A DNA stretch of 64,000 nucleotides from Pseudomonas bharatica CSV86 (GTDB lineage Bacteria > Pseudomonadota > Gammaproteobacteria > Pseudomonadales > Pseudomonadaceae), in contig NZ_AMWJ02000002.1 in the NCBI RefSeq assembly GCF_000319305.2, positions 2,246,001 to 2,310,000 on the forward strand. The letters are read 5' to 3'. Below the pieces are notes generated by a model that was not told where the DNA came from, searched no databases, and worked only from the letters and a program-made list of their open reading frames with translations. Position 1 is the stretch's first letter. Every line of letters begins with the position of its first letter. Below, piece by piece: positions 46,536-53,445 of this stretch. Position numbers and translations under genes: made by a program.

Positions 46536-47411
46536 CTAGTTCTTGCGAATTCTTTTACGATTCGCCTCAGTAAACCCATCGTGCAATCTTTTATAGAAAT
46601 GCGCTTTATCAATAGCGCCTTCATTCATCGCTTGTTTTCTCAGAGCCTCGATCTGCCTTTGTCCAATTTTTGGAGCTAACTCCCGTGTGGCGTACCGGAG
46701 CCTTTTCTCGCCTGGGCGCCGCATCAATTGCCAGCGCAGCTCCGCTAAAACGGGAAGTCTGTGGAACTTCTCTGTGGACAGGCGAACGATACCCTCTGCG
46801 TCGTGAGAGGGAACCATGCGTTCAATCTCCGTCTTGACGCGCTTGTAATCGACATCGTGATGATCACGTGCCACGACGACCCCAGATGGGCCTGCGCGTC
46901 CCGCGGGAGTGGGCAACGCTGAGTTCGATGGATAAGGTTGGCGCGAAGGAGACGTCGGACGTAAAGGCGAAGCGGGAGCCGGGGCAAGGCCTGTCGGTGA
47001 ACTCCCCACAACCGCGGCCGGTATCGTCGGTGATGGACCTCCGAAGTTCGCGAAGTATTGGAAGGCTTTCATATTCGTCGAAACAAGGCTGCCGGGCGGA
47101 ATGTAATCAGGGCTCAAAGGCGGCAACGTGAGCTTGCCCTTCACCAGTATCGGGCTCGGTAACGGCATATGACCGGTAGGATCGGCAGCATTGACCGGAT
47201 CCCCCTTGCAATAAGCATAGGCATTGAGCCCACCCGCCCCGAACGGGCTCCAGCTGTCCGGCTGGATAAAGATCATCAGCAATGGGCTGTAGGCGCGATA
47301 GCCGTTGCCGAGCAGGTAGTGGCCGGTAATGCATTCAAGCAGTTCACCATTAAAACCAATGCGCCCCGATTGCCTATGTGAGGGTCGTGCAGCGTCATTC
47401 GGGGTCGCCAT
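46536..47411 (-). CDS. Short RHS-core protein (Rhs8)
   Basis: A 291-residue protein with an AGAGAGA ribosome site before ATG 47411. RHS core GFNGELLECITGHYLLGNGY and GGLNAYAYCKGDPVNAADPT, then a linker (AAVVGSSPTGLAPAPAS) and a C-terminal helical basic domain (MVPSHDAEGIVRLSTEKF, PVLAELRWQLMRRPGEKR, KAHFYKRLHDGFTEANRKR). It is the first gene of the array in the direction of transcription. Confidence 0.82.
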   Translation of the reverse strand: MATPNDAARPSHRQSGRIGFNGELLECITGHYLLGNGYRAYSPLLMIFIQPDSWSPFGAGGLNAYAYCKGDPVNAADPTGHMPLPSPILVKGKLTLPPLSPDYIPPGSLVSTNMKAFQYFANFGGPSPTIPAAVVGSSPTGLAPAPASPLRPTSPSRQPYPSNSALPTPAGRAGPSGVVVARDHHDVDYKRVKTEIERMVPSHDAEGIVRLSTEKFHRLPVLAELRWQLMRRPGEKRLRYATRELAPKIGQRQIEALRKQAMNEGAIDKAHFYKRLHDGFTEANRKRIRKN

Positions 47412-47451
47412 CGCTTATCTCTCTGGCATTCGGCAGGGAATGCCACGGATT

Positions 47452-47495
47452 GTATAACCCCACCCATCAGCCCATAACTGACAGAACTATCAGGT
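47452..47495 (-). promoter_or_regulatory. Dyad element and -10 of Rhs8
   Basis: The element occupies 47472-47495 (core CTGACAGAACTATCAG, arms matching at six of seven positions). A minus-strand TTATAC lies at 47452-47457. The sequence between element and -10 differs from the other copies although its length is identical, which argues that the spacing is under selection. Confidence 0.75.
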
Positions 47496-47510
47496 ATGCC
47501 GCAGAAAAAG

Positions 47511-47535
47511 AAAGACCGCCTCGACGGCGGTCTTT
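47511..47535 (-). terminator. Terminator of the orphan metQ-like gene
   Basis: Perfect ten-base arms AAAGACCGCC (47511-47520) and GGCGGTCTTT (47526-47535) with a five-base loop, 25 bases past the stop codon. Confidence 0.85.
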
Positions 47536-47559
47536 CAGTAACAGGCAGTGCTGAGGCGA

Positions 47560-48345
47560 TCAGAACGCCGGCAGTACCGCACCGCTGTACTTCTTCTCGA
47601 TGAAGGTCTTCACTTCAGGCGAGGTCAGGGCCTTGGCCAGCTTCTGGATGGCGTCGCTGTCCTTGTTGTCCGGGCGGGCCACCAAGAAGTTGACGTAAGG
47701 CGAGTCGCTGCCTTCGATCACCAGGGCGTCTTTCGCCGGGTTGAGGCCAGCTTCCAGGGCGTAGTTGGTGTTGATCATGTCCAGGTCGACCTGGTCCAGC
47801 ACACGCGGCAGCATGGCCGATTCCAGCTCGCGGAATTTAAGCTTCTTCGGGTTCTCGGCGATGTCTTTCGGGGTGGCCAGGGCGTTCTTCGGATCCTTCA
47901 GGGTGATCAGGCCAGCCTTCTGCAGGAGCAGCAGGGCGCGGCCGCTGTTGCTACCCTCGTTCGGGATGGCGACGGTGGCGCCTTCCTTCAGCTCGGACAG
48001 GCTTTTCACTTTCTTCGAGTAGCCACCGAACGGCTCGACATGGACGCCGATCACGGTTTCCAGGTGGGTGCCCTTACCTTCGTTGAAGTTCTTCAGGTAC
48101 GGCAGGGTCTGGAAGTAGTTGGCGTCCAGACGCTTCTGGTCAACCTGGACGTTGGGCTGCACGTAGTCGGTAAAGACCTTGATTTCCAGGTCCACGCCTT
48201 CCTTGGCCAGGGTCGGCTTGATCAGTTCAAGAATCTCGGCATGGGGAACCGGGGTGGCGGCCACCACCAGTTTCTCGCCTGCCTGGGCAAACCCGGCGAC
48301 CGTCAGCGCAGCGGCCAGGGCAGAGAACAACAGAGCCTTCTTCAT
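47560..48345 (-). CDS. MetQ/NlpA-family substrate-binding protein (orphan)
   Basis: A 261-residue periplasmic binding protein with a 22-residue signal ending AQA and no lipobox Cys. Family segments: DANYFQTLPYLKNF, PNEGSNSGRALLLLQKAG and DLDMINTNYALEAGL. No metN or metI gene is adjacent; it could feed the importer at 27.4-29.1 kb or another one. It has its own terminator and an AT-rich upstream region (48430-48490). Confidence 0.9.
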   Translation of the reverse strand: MKKALLFSALAAALTVAGFAQAGEKLVVAATPVPHAEILELIKPTLAKEGVDLEIKVFTDYVQPNVQVDQKRLDANYFQTLPYLKNFNEGKGTHLETVIGVHVEPFGGYSKKVKSLSELKEGATVAIPNEGSNSGRALLLLQKAGLITLKDPKNALATPKDIAENPKKLKFRELESAMLPRVLDQVDLDMINTNYALEAGLNPAKDALVIEGSDSPYVNFLVARPDNKDSDAIQKLAKALTSPEVKTFIEKKYSGAVLPAF

Positions 48346-48510
48346 GTGCAGTCCTTATTGGTATTGCGCGCCTCGTGGGCGACGATCAGTGTTGGTTGGC
48401 CGGGCCCGTGTTGCCCGGCGTGAGGCGGACAATACCGAGATTTTTTATTCCAGAACAATATCTTTTGCTTAGCTTCTTATACCTTTTCGCAATGCGCAGC
48501 TTGCAACGCT

Positions 48511-49452
48511 CTAGCTTGCGACTTGCGCAAGACGCAACAGGGTCTGCTCCAACAATTTGCGTAACGCCTGTCGTTCCTGTTCGTCCGCCAGTTCGGCGAG
48601 ACGGTCCAGGCGCTGGGCCAGGGCGTGAAGGGGTGTCGGCAGGTTCAGATGTTCCGGCAGGATCTCGTCACCGCTGCCCTGGAGCAGGGCGAAGTGGATA
48701 ACGTTCTCGAGCTCACGGGTATTGCCCGGCCAGTCGTGCAGCTCCAGCACGCGCTGGGCTTCCTCGCTGAGCAACGGCACCGGGCGGTTGAGTTTGGGGC
48801 TGTAGATGCCAACGAAGTATTCGGCCAGCGGCAGGATATCGCCGACCCGTTCGCGCAGGGCCGGCAGCTCCAGCCGGCCCTCATGAAGGTAATCGTAGAG
48901 CCGCGGGTGGAAATGCCCGGCCGCGACCGCCTCGGCCAGGTCGATGCTGGAGGCGGCGACCAGGCGTACATCCACCGGATGCGGTTGCTGCGCACCGACG
49001 CGGTAGACCTCGTGGTTTTCCAAGGCCGCCAGCAGCTTGACCTGGATCGGCAGCGGCAGGTCGGCGATTTCGTCGAGGTACAGGGTGCCGCCATTGGCCG
49101 AGCCGAACCAGCCGGCGCGACTGCTGGCGCTGCCGCTGTGGGCGCCGGCGGCGTAGCCGAAGAGTTCGGCGTCGGCGTAGGTCGGGCTGATCGCACCGCA
49201 GTTGACCGAGACGAACAGGCCGCCGCGATCGCTGGCGCGGTGGATCTGCCGCGCCAGCAGCTCCTTGCCGGTACCGCTCTCGCCACGGATCAGCACGGGC
49301 AAGGCCAGCGGCGCGAGGATTTCCAGTTCTTCGCGCAGCTGACGCGAGCGCGGATCGACGAACACCAAGGCCTTGGCGCGGATGCTCAGCGGGCTCTTGT
49401 CGAGTTCGGGGAAGGTCAGCAGCGGTTGGCCGAAGGTGTCTTCGAGTTTCAT
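48511..49452 (-). CDS. sfnR: Sigma-54-interacting activator, SfnR-like
   Basis: A 313-residue AAA+ activator resembling SfnR, which switches on dimethyl-sulfone and related sulfur-scavenging genes from sigma-54 promoters. Visible features are Walker A GESGTGKE, Walker B LYLDEIADLP, and WPGNTRELENVIHFAL. The sigma-54 contact loop reads GAHSGS instead of GAFTGA. No receiver domain and no recognisable Fis-type helix-turn-helix are present; the protein ends in LLRLAQVAS. It lies between the MetQ-like gene and the hydrolase gene. The symbol is a resemblance call. Confidence 0.72.
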   Translation of the reverse strand: MKLEDTFGQPLLTFPELDKSPLSIRAKALVFVDPRSRQLREELEILAPLALPVLIRGESGTGKELLARQIHRASDRGGLFVSVNCGAISPTYADAELFGYAAGAHSGSASSRAGWFGSANGGTLYLDEIADLPLPIQVKLLAALENHEVYRVGAQQPHPVDVRLVAASSIDLAEAVAAGHFHPRLYDYLHEGRLELPALRERVGDILPLAEYFVGIYSPKLNRPVPLLSEEAQRVLELHDWPGNTRELENVIHFALLQGSGDEILPEHLNLPTPLHALAQRLDRLAELADEQERQALRKLLEQTLLRLAQVAS

Positions 49453-49520
49453 GGCAAAGCTCCCGCCCGGGCTCCTGGCCCGGGCGTTGATAAAAGGCAG
49501 TAAGGAAAGCGGTACGTGAA

Positions 49521-50102
49521 TCAGGCGCGGCGCAGGGCGCCCTGTTCCATTCGGTTCTGCAGGCGGTACAGGTAGGCGAAGCCCTGTTCCCAGCGGTTAT
49601 GGCCAGACTTCACGTTGATATGCCCGGCGCCGCCGAGCACCCCGGCTTCGGCGCCCCAGGCGCGGGCCAGTTGCATGGCGCGCGGCGCGCTCACGGCCGG
49701 GTCGTTGTCGGATGTCACCACCTGGCTCGGGAACGGCAGCTGGGCCATGGGAATCGGTGCGAAATTGCGCAACGCGGGCGAGCAGGCTGGCCGCTCTACA
49801 TCCGCCGGGGCCACCAGCAGCGCCCCGCGTACCCGCCGGCGCAATGTCGGGGTGGCCTGGGCGGCCCAATGGGCGACGGTGATGCAGCCCAGGCTATGGG
49901 CAATCAGGATCACCGGCGACTCATCGGCGGCAATCGCCTCTTCCAGCGCCGCAACCCAATCCCCGCGCTTGGGCGTCACCCAATCGGCCTGCTCGACACG
50001 GGCGCTATTGGGCAGCGTGTTGTGCCAATGGCTTTGCCAATGTTCGTCTGGCGAACCCTGCCAGCCCGGCACAATCAGGTAACGGATCGACTCGTTGCGC
50101 AT
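49521..50102 (-). CDS. RBBP9/YdeN-family alpha/beta hydrolase
   Basis: A 193-residue serine hydrolase of the RBBP9/YdeN family: GWQGSPDEHWQSHW near the N-terminus, nucleophile elbow LIAHSLGCI, and the C-terminal catalytic His in GGAGHINVKSG. The substrate is unknown. ATG at 50102 follows a strong AGGAGG site. It lies upstream of the SfnR-like gene with 68 bases between, probably in one transcript, and is preceded by an AT-rich dyad. Confidence 0.85.
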   Translation of the reverse strand: MRNESIRYLIVPGWQGSPDEHWQSHWHNTLPNSARVEQADWVTPKRGDWVAALEEAIAADESPVILIAHSLGCITVAHWAAQATPTLRRRVRGALLVAPADVERPACSPALRNFAPIPMAQLPFPSQVVTSDNDPAVSAPRAMQLARAWGAEAGVLGGAGHINVKSGHNRWEQGFAYLYRLQNRMEQGALRRA

Positions 50103-50158
50103 GGGGAATTGCCTCCTGCTGCGGTTTGCGTGCATGACGGCAAGTATTGGTGCTGGGG

Positions 50159-50179
50159 TTATATTCGTAAAGGAATAAG
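50159..50179 (-). promoter_or_regulatory. AT-rich dyad upstream of the hydrolase/sfnR-like genes
   Basis: Perfect five-base inverted repeat TATTC-N6-GAATA (50162-50177) about 60 bases upstream of the hydrolase start, next to an AT tract. It has the size and spacing of a LysR-type box. CysB or a relative is a reasonable candidate given the sulfur genes, but this is inference. Confidence 0.4.
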
Positions 50180-50237
50180 AAGCTATTTATTAATAACCAA
50201 AATTCAATCGGGACCGCCGCGCGGTCCCGTTCCGGTG

Positions 50238-50540
50238 TCACCGTTGGGGTCGTTGCCAGCTAGCGGTTTCATGGCCTTCGAGGAGCGCATCGACCAGGCC
50301 CTTTGCGGCTTCAACGGCGTGCATGGTCAGCCAGGGGAAAGCGCTGGTGTTGGCTTCCGGGGCCAGGGAATGCTGGGCGGATTCATAGGCGCAGCGCAGG
50401 AACATCGAGGCGTGGACCAGGGCGCTGTGCGGGTCGATGCCGGCGTTCACGGAGAATAGTGGGGGGTGGGTGGAGGCGCAGTCGCCGAAGGAGCGGGTGC
50501 AGGTTGGGGATAGTGGGGGATCGGGTACTAATTTTTTCAT
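50238..50540 (-). CDS. Small DUF6124 (former DUF3077)-like protein
   Basis: A 100-residue protein with the family-like pattern LFSVNAGIDPHSALVHASMF followed by a helical C-terminus (AFPWLTMHAVEAAKGLVDAL). ATG at 50540 (MKKLVPDPP) is the expected start; the frame is open ten codons further. Members of this family are small, species-limited Pseudomonas proteins with unknown function. The gene borders a repeat-rich noncoding stretch. Confidence 0.7.
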   Translation of the reverse strand: MKKLVPDPPLSPTCTRSFGDCASTHPPLFSVNAGIDPHSALVHASMFLRCAYESAQHSLAPEANTSAFPWLTMHAVEAAKGLVDALLEGHETASWQRPQR

Positions 50541-50859
50541 CGGAAACTCCAGTGAGGTTGGGACCGGCACCCGATCGTTTCCACACGATTTGGGTGGCAG
50601 CTGTACGCGGGGTGGAAAACCGGGTCACTGGAAAACCCGGCAGACCCGAAGGTCTCCCGCGCACAGCCGCCGTAGAGGCTGTATTCCAAGTGATTTCCCG
50701 TGAGGTTTCCACACCCCGTTCGCCAAGTTCAGCGAACGGAGAAGACTAGAAGGTGGAGTTTCCATGGGCAAGGAAGACAGGTTCGACAGAACTCGTAGGT
50801 TACGTCCTAGGATTCCCATCTTCCACAAACTTTATGTTTGCAGGTGTCTGGAATGCGGT

Positions 50860-50952
50860 CCCTGTGGGAGCTGGCTTGCCAGCGATGGCGTCAGATCAAA
50901 CAACATCAGTGGCCCTGCTGGCCTCATCGCTGGCAAGCCAGCTCCCACAGGG
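50860..50952. repeat. REP pair in reverse arrangement
   Basis: Two inverted REP copies, about 40 bases apart, oriented opposite to the other REP pairs of this window. Confidence 0.85.
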
Positions 50953-51230
50953 TCCGTGTCGGCTTCAAGGAAGGTGGCGGCTGGACACAGGGTGGAAAAC
51001 CGGGAAGGACCATACCCGGCAGGCCCGAAGGCCTCCTGCGTACAGCCTCCATAAATACAAAGGTGGCCACTGCCCAGGCGGTGGAAAACCGGAGGAATGG
51101 AACCCCTGCAGGCCATCACGCCTCGCCTGCGCAGCGGCCAAGACGGGAAACGCTATCCCCAGCGGCAGCAGCAGGCCAGCAGCTTTGTGTTTGGATATCT
51201 GTACAGCTCTCAAGGCTGACCCCGCTCACT

Positions 51231-51280
51231 CCCTTGTAGGAGCTGCCTGCGATGGACCGCGCAGCGGTCCTTCGCGGCGG
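51231..51280. repeat. Variant REP element
   Basis: TGTAGGAGCTGCCTGCGATG followed by the hairpin GGACCGC-GCAGCGGTCC. It belongs to a different REP subclass from the GGCAAGCCAGC type; a related copy lies before sbp at 57632-57676. Confidence 0.7.
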
Positions 51281-51490
51281 TTAGGCGGCCCGACAAGCCA
51301 CGCTCCGATCGAGGCCAGATGTTAACAAGATGCGTCGGAACGGCCCTGGGCAGATCCGCTAAACATCCACAGCAGCCGGCTTCTCACCGGTAAACGCCCA
51401 TCTCCAACGAAGCGTTTTGAAAAGAAACACCACATTGTCGCGCCAGTTCACCAACCGTACGCTGCCTCGCTTTCTCCACGAGCACACGTC

Positions 51491-51973
51491 ATGAAATGGA
51501 AGGACCTGATCATTGGCGGCAAGATCCTATCGATGGCGCATTTGCAACCATTCGATCTGCAATTCGACGTCGCCGGTGATCCGATTACAGTGAAATTCGA
51601 ATTCGGTTTCCATTGCTTTACAGACGACAAAGGACACGGCGAGCTGGTGTGTTTCAAATACGAACGCCGCTATTTCTGTGCACACCGCTACGACTGCAGT
51701 AAGCAACTGCGTGACTACATGGAGCGACGGTTCTACGAAGGGCTGGCGGTGCCTTACTTCATCAACGGTAACCAGCGGTACTATTGCCTCGACCTGCATG
51801 ACTACGCCATGTTCTTCTCGATCAGGAAACCGGAGAACACCCGCAATCTGCTCAAGCTACGGGTCATTTCGGCCTATGAAGTTGCCACATGGGGCCGACA
51901 TTCGCTGCCCAAAGGCAAGCCGCATAACGTTCGCTACATCCTGGAAATGCGCAACGCCGGCAAATCCGTCTGA
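51491..51973 (+). CDS. Hypothetical protein (160 aa)
   Basis: No family recognised. The protein is rich in aromatic and basic residues, with FEFGFHCFTDDKGHGELVCF in the first half and RRYFCAHRYDCSKQLRDYM in the middle. It has no signal peptide or membrane span. Paired Cys and His residues (FHCF, YFCAHRYDC) might bind a metal, but the spacing fits no motif I know. It has its own strong terminator. It is less GC-rich than its neighbours, which suggests horizontal acquisition. Confidence 0.75.
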   Translation: MKWKDLIIGGKILSMAHLQPFDLQFDVAGDPITVKFEFGFHCFTDDKGHGELVCFKYERRYFCAHRYDCSKQLRDYMERRFYEGLAVPYFINGNQRYYCLDLHDYAMFFSIRKPENTRNLLKLRVISAYEVATWGRHSLPKGKPHNVRYILEMRNAGKSV

Positions 51974-51978
51974 AAACA

Positions 51979-52011
51979 AAAAGCCCCAAGGCTTTCGCGC
52001 TTGGGGCTTTT
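51979..52011 (+). terminator. Terminator of the 160-residue hypothetical gene
   Basis: Perfect arms AAAAGCCCCAA (51979-51989) and TTGGGGCTTTT (52001-52011), five bases after the stop codon. The T run sits inside the right arm. Confidence 0.88.
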
Positions 52012-52227
52012 GCTGAATCTCAATATCGGCCTGTCCTTTCGCTTTCGCTTATCCCGCTCACTGGCTAGGAGAGGCTTTCGCCTCCGAAATCGATACCCCC
52101 TTTCGGGTTCCGGTCCGTATCGACGAAGGCGAATCTACCGCCAGCCAACACTCCCGTCAACCGAGTACCCTACGCCACTTGTCACAAAGCTTATCCACAA
52201 CCTGTCGGGAACACCGACACGTCAAGC

Positions 52228-52261
52228 AAAAAAAGACCAGCCCCTGCCACAGGACTGGTCT
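52228..52261 (-). terminator. Terminator of tonB-exbB-exbD
   Basis: AGACCAG (52234-52240) pairs with CTGGTCT (52255-52261) and inner CCTG/CAGG pairs extend the stem. On the minus strand it is followed by a T7 run. The 216 bases between it and the opposite terminator at 52011 contain nothing I can identify. Confidence 0.8.
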
Positions 52262-52286
52262 CAAGTTTGCCTGAGTTGCGTGTTGC

Positions 52287-52688
52287 TCAGCGGGCGGTGA
52301 TCACCGAGAGCTTGGTAATCCCCGCGCGTTCGATCGAGGCCATGGCACGCGCCACTTCCCCGTAGTTCACTCCATCGTCCGCCTGCAGTTGCACCCGTAC
52401 CTCGGGGTCCTTGGCTTTCGCCGCCTGCAGGTTGGTTTCCAGCAAGTCCGGCTGGATTTCGTCCTTGTTGATGAACAGCTTCCCTGCCCCGTCGATGCTG
52501 ACCACCAACGGATCCTTTTGCTCCACCGGGGCCACGGCCTCGGTCTTGGGTAGGTTGATCGGGATGGCGTTGGTCAGCAGCGGCGCGGTGACGATGAACA
52601 CCACCAGCAGCACCAGCATCACATCCACCAGCGGCGTTACGTTGATCTCGCTGAGAACCTCGTCGCTGTCCTGGGTCGAGAAGGCCAT
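52287..52688 (-). CDS. exbD: Biopolymer transport protein ExbD
   Basis: A 133-residue inner-membrane protein with one span near the N-terminus carrying the conserved membrane Asp in INVTPLVDVMLVLLVVF, then a periplasmic domain. With ExbB it turns the proton gradient into force on TonB. It starts one base after the exbB stop. Confidence 0.94.
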   Translation of the reverse strand: MAFSTQDSDEVLSEINVTPLVDVMLVLLVVFIVTAPLLTNAIPINLPKTEAVAPVEQKDPLVVSIDGAGKLFINKDEIQPDLLETNLQAAKAKDPEVRVQLQADDGVNYGEVARAMASIERAGITKLSVITAR

Positions 52689-52689
52689 G

Positions 52690-53412
52690 TCACACCGCCT
52701 CTTTCACAGGCTGGCCCGCGGCGTTACCGGCCTTGAGCAGCGTAGGGTGGGCGATGACGCGGAAGGCACTCTTCTGCGCGAGGCTGTAGAAGTCGTGGGC
52801 GAAGTCGTCGAGGTCGGCCGCAGTCAGCTTCAGGCGGCGCAGGAAATAGTTGTAAACCAGTACCGCCGGGACCGCGACGGCAATACCCACGCCGGTGGCG
52901 ACCAGCGCCGCACCGATAGGGCCGGCCACGGTTTCCAGGCTCGCCGAGCCTGCCGCGCTGATGCCCTTGAGCGCTTCCATGATGCCCCAGACCGTACCGA
53001 ACAGGCCGATGAAGGGCGAGGTGCTGCCGATACTGGCGACGACGGCGAGGCCGGTTTCCAGCGAGCGGCGCTCACGGACGATCTGCTGGCGCAGGGCGCG
53101 TTCGAGACGGTCCTGGTGATTGATCGAGTGGCTCAGGTCGGTGGCCTGGCCAGGCTCGCCAACGGCGATCGCGGCATAGCCGGCCTGGGCGACGCGGGCG
53201 GCGGAGCCTGGCTGGGTGTGGGCCAGGTCGGCCGCCGAATCGAGACTGGAAGCGGCCCAGAATTGCTTGTGGAACCGCTTGTCCTGGTTCTTCAGGCGGA
53301 CGAACTGCACGGTCTTGACCAGGGCCAGGCCCCAGGTGACCACGGAGAAGCCGACCAGCAGCCAGATCACCGCGCTTTCGATGGATTCAAGGGGGGAGGC
53401 CAATAAGCTCAT
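52690..53412 (-). CDS. exbB: Biopolymer transport protein ExbB
   Basis: A 240-residue MotA/TolQ/ExbB-family channel protein with three spans; the conserved segments TSPFIGLFGTVWGIMEAL and GIAVAVPAVLVYNYF are present. It lies between tonB and exbD in a three-gene unit. An AGAGAGAA site precedes ATG 53412. Confidence 0.94.
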   Translation of the reverse strand: MSLLASPLESIESAVIWLLVGFSVVTWGLALVKTVQFVRLKNQDKRFHKQFWAASSLDSAADLAHTQPGSAARVAQAGYAAIAVGEPGQATDLSHSINHQDRLERALRQQIVRERRSLETGLAVVASIGSTSPFIGLFGTVWGIMEALKGISAAGSASLETVAGPIGAALVATGVGIAVAVPAVLVYNYFLRRLKLTAADLDDFAHDFYSLAQKSAFRVIAHPTLLKAGNAAGQPVKEAV

Positions 53413-53445
53413 GATGTGTTCTCTCTGTCGTTGCGCGAATTTGGG

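Larger units (their letters stand above)
50541..51490. repeat. Noncoding stretch with REP elements and three copies of a structured repeat
   Basis: About 950 bases without a convincing gene. Three related units share GGTGGAAAACCGG (near 50611, 50991 and 51080). The first two continue with a CCCGGCAG-type arm and GACCCGAAGGTC or GGCCCGAAGGCC, a perfect small hairpin, and end in CGCGCACAGCC or TGCGTACAGCC. A REP pair in the reverse arrangement lies at 50860-50952, and a variant REP at 51231-51280. The ORFs here have no start signals and follow the repeats, so they are rejected as genes. Confidence 0.6.

Noticed and set aside
42464..47381. Plus-strand open frames across the RHS array
   Set aside because: Repeated shadow frames (for example starting MTGRIGSIDRIP) arise from the conserved RHS core read antisense; they lack starts and are explained by the minus-strand genes.
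35228..47411. Classical contact-dependent RHS toxin/immunity locus
   Set aside because: No YD-repeat shell, no secretion domain, and the gaps in the array are too short for immunity genes; each gap holds regulatory sequence only.
50383..51325. Several open frames in the repeat-rich stretch
   Set aside because: They follow the repeated hairpin units and REP copies, lack ribosome sites, and their similarity to each other comes from the DNA repeats.
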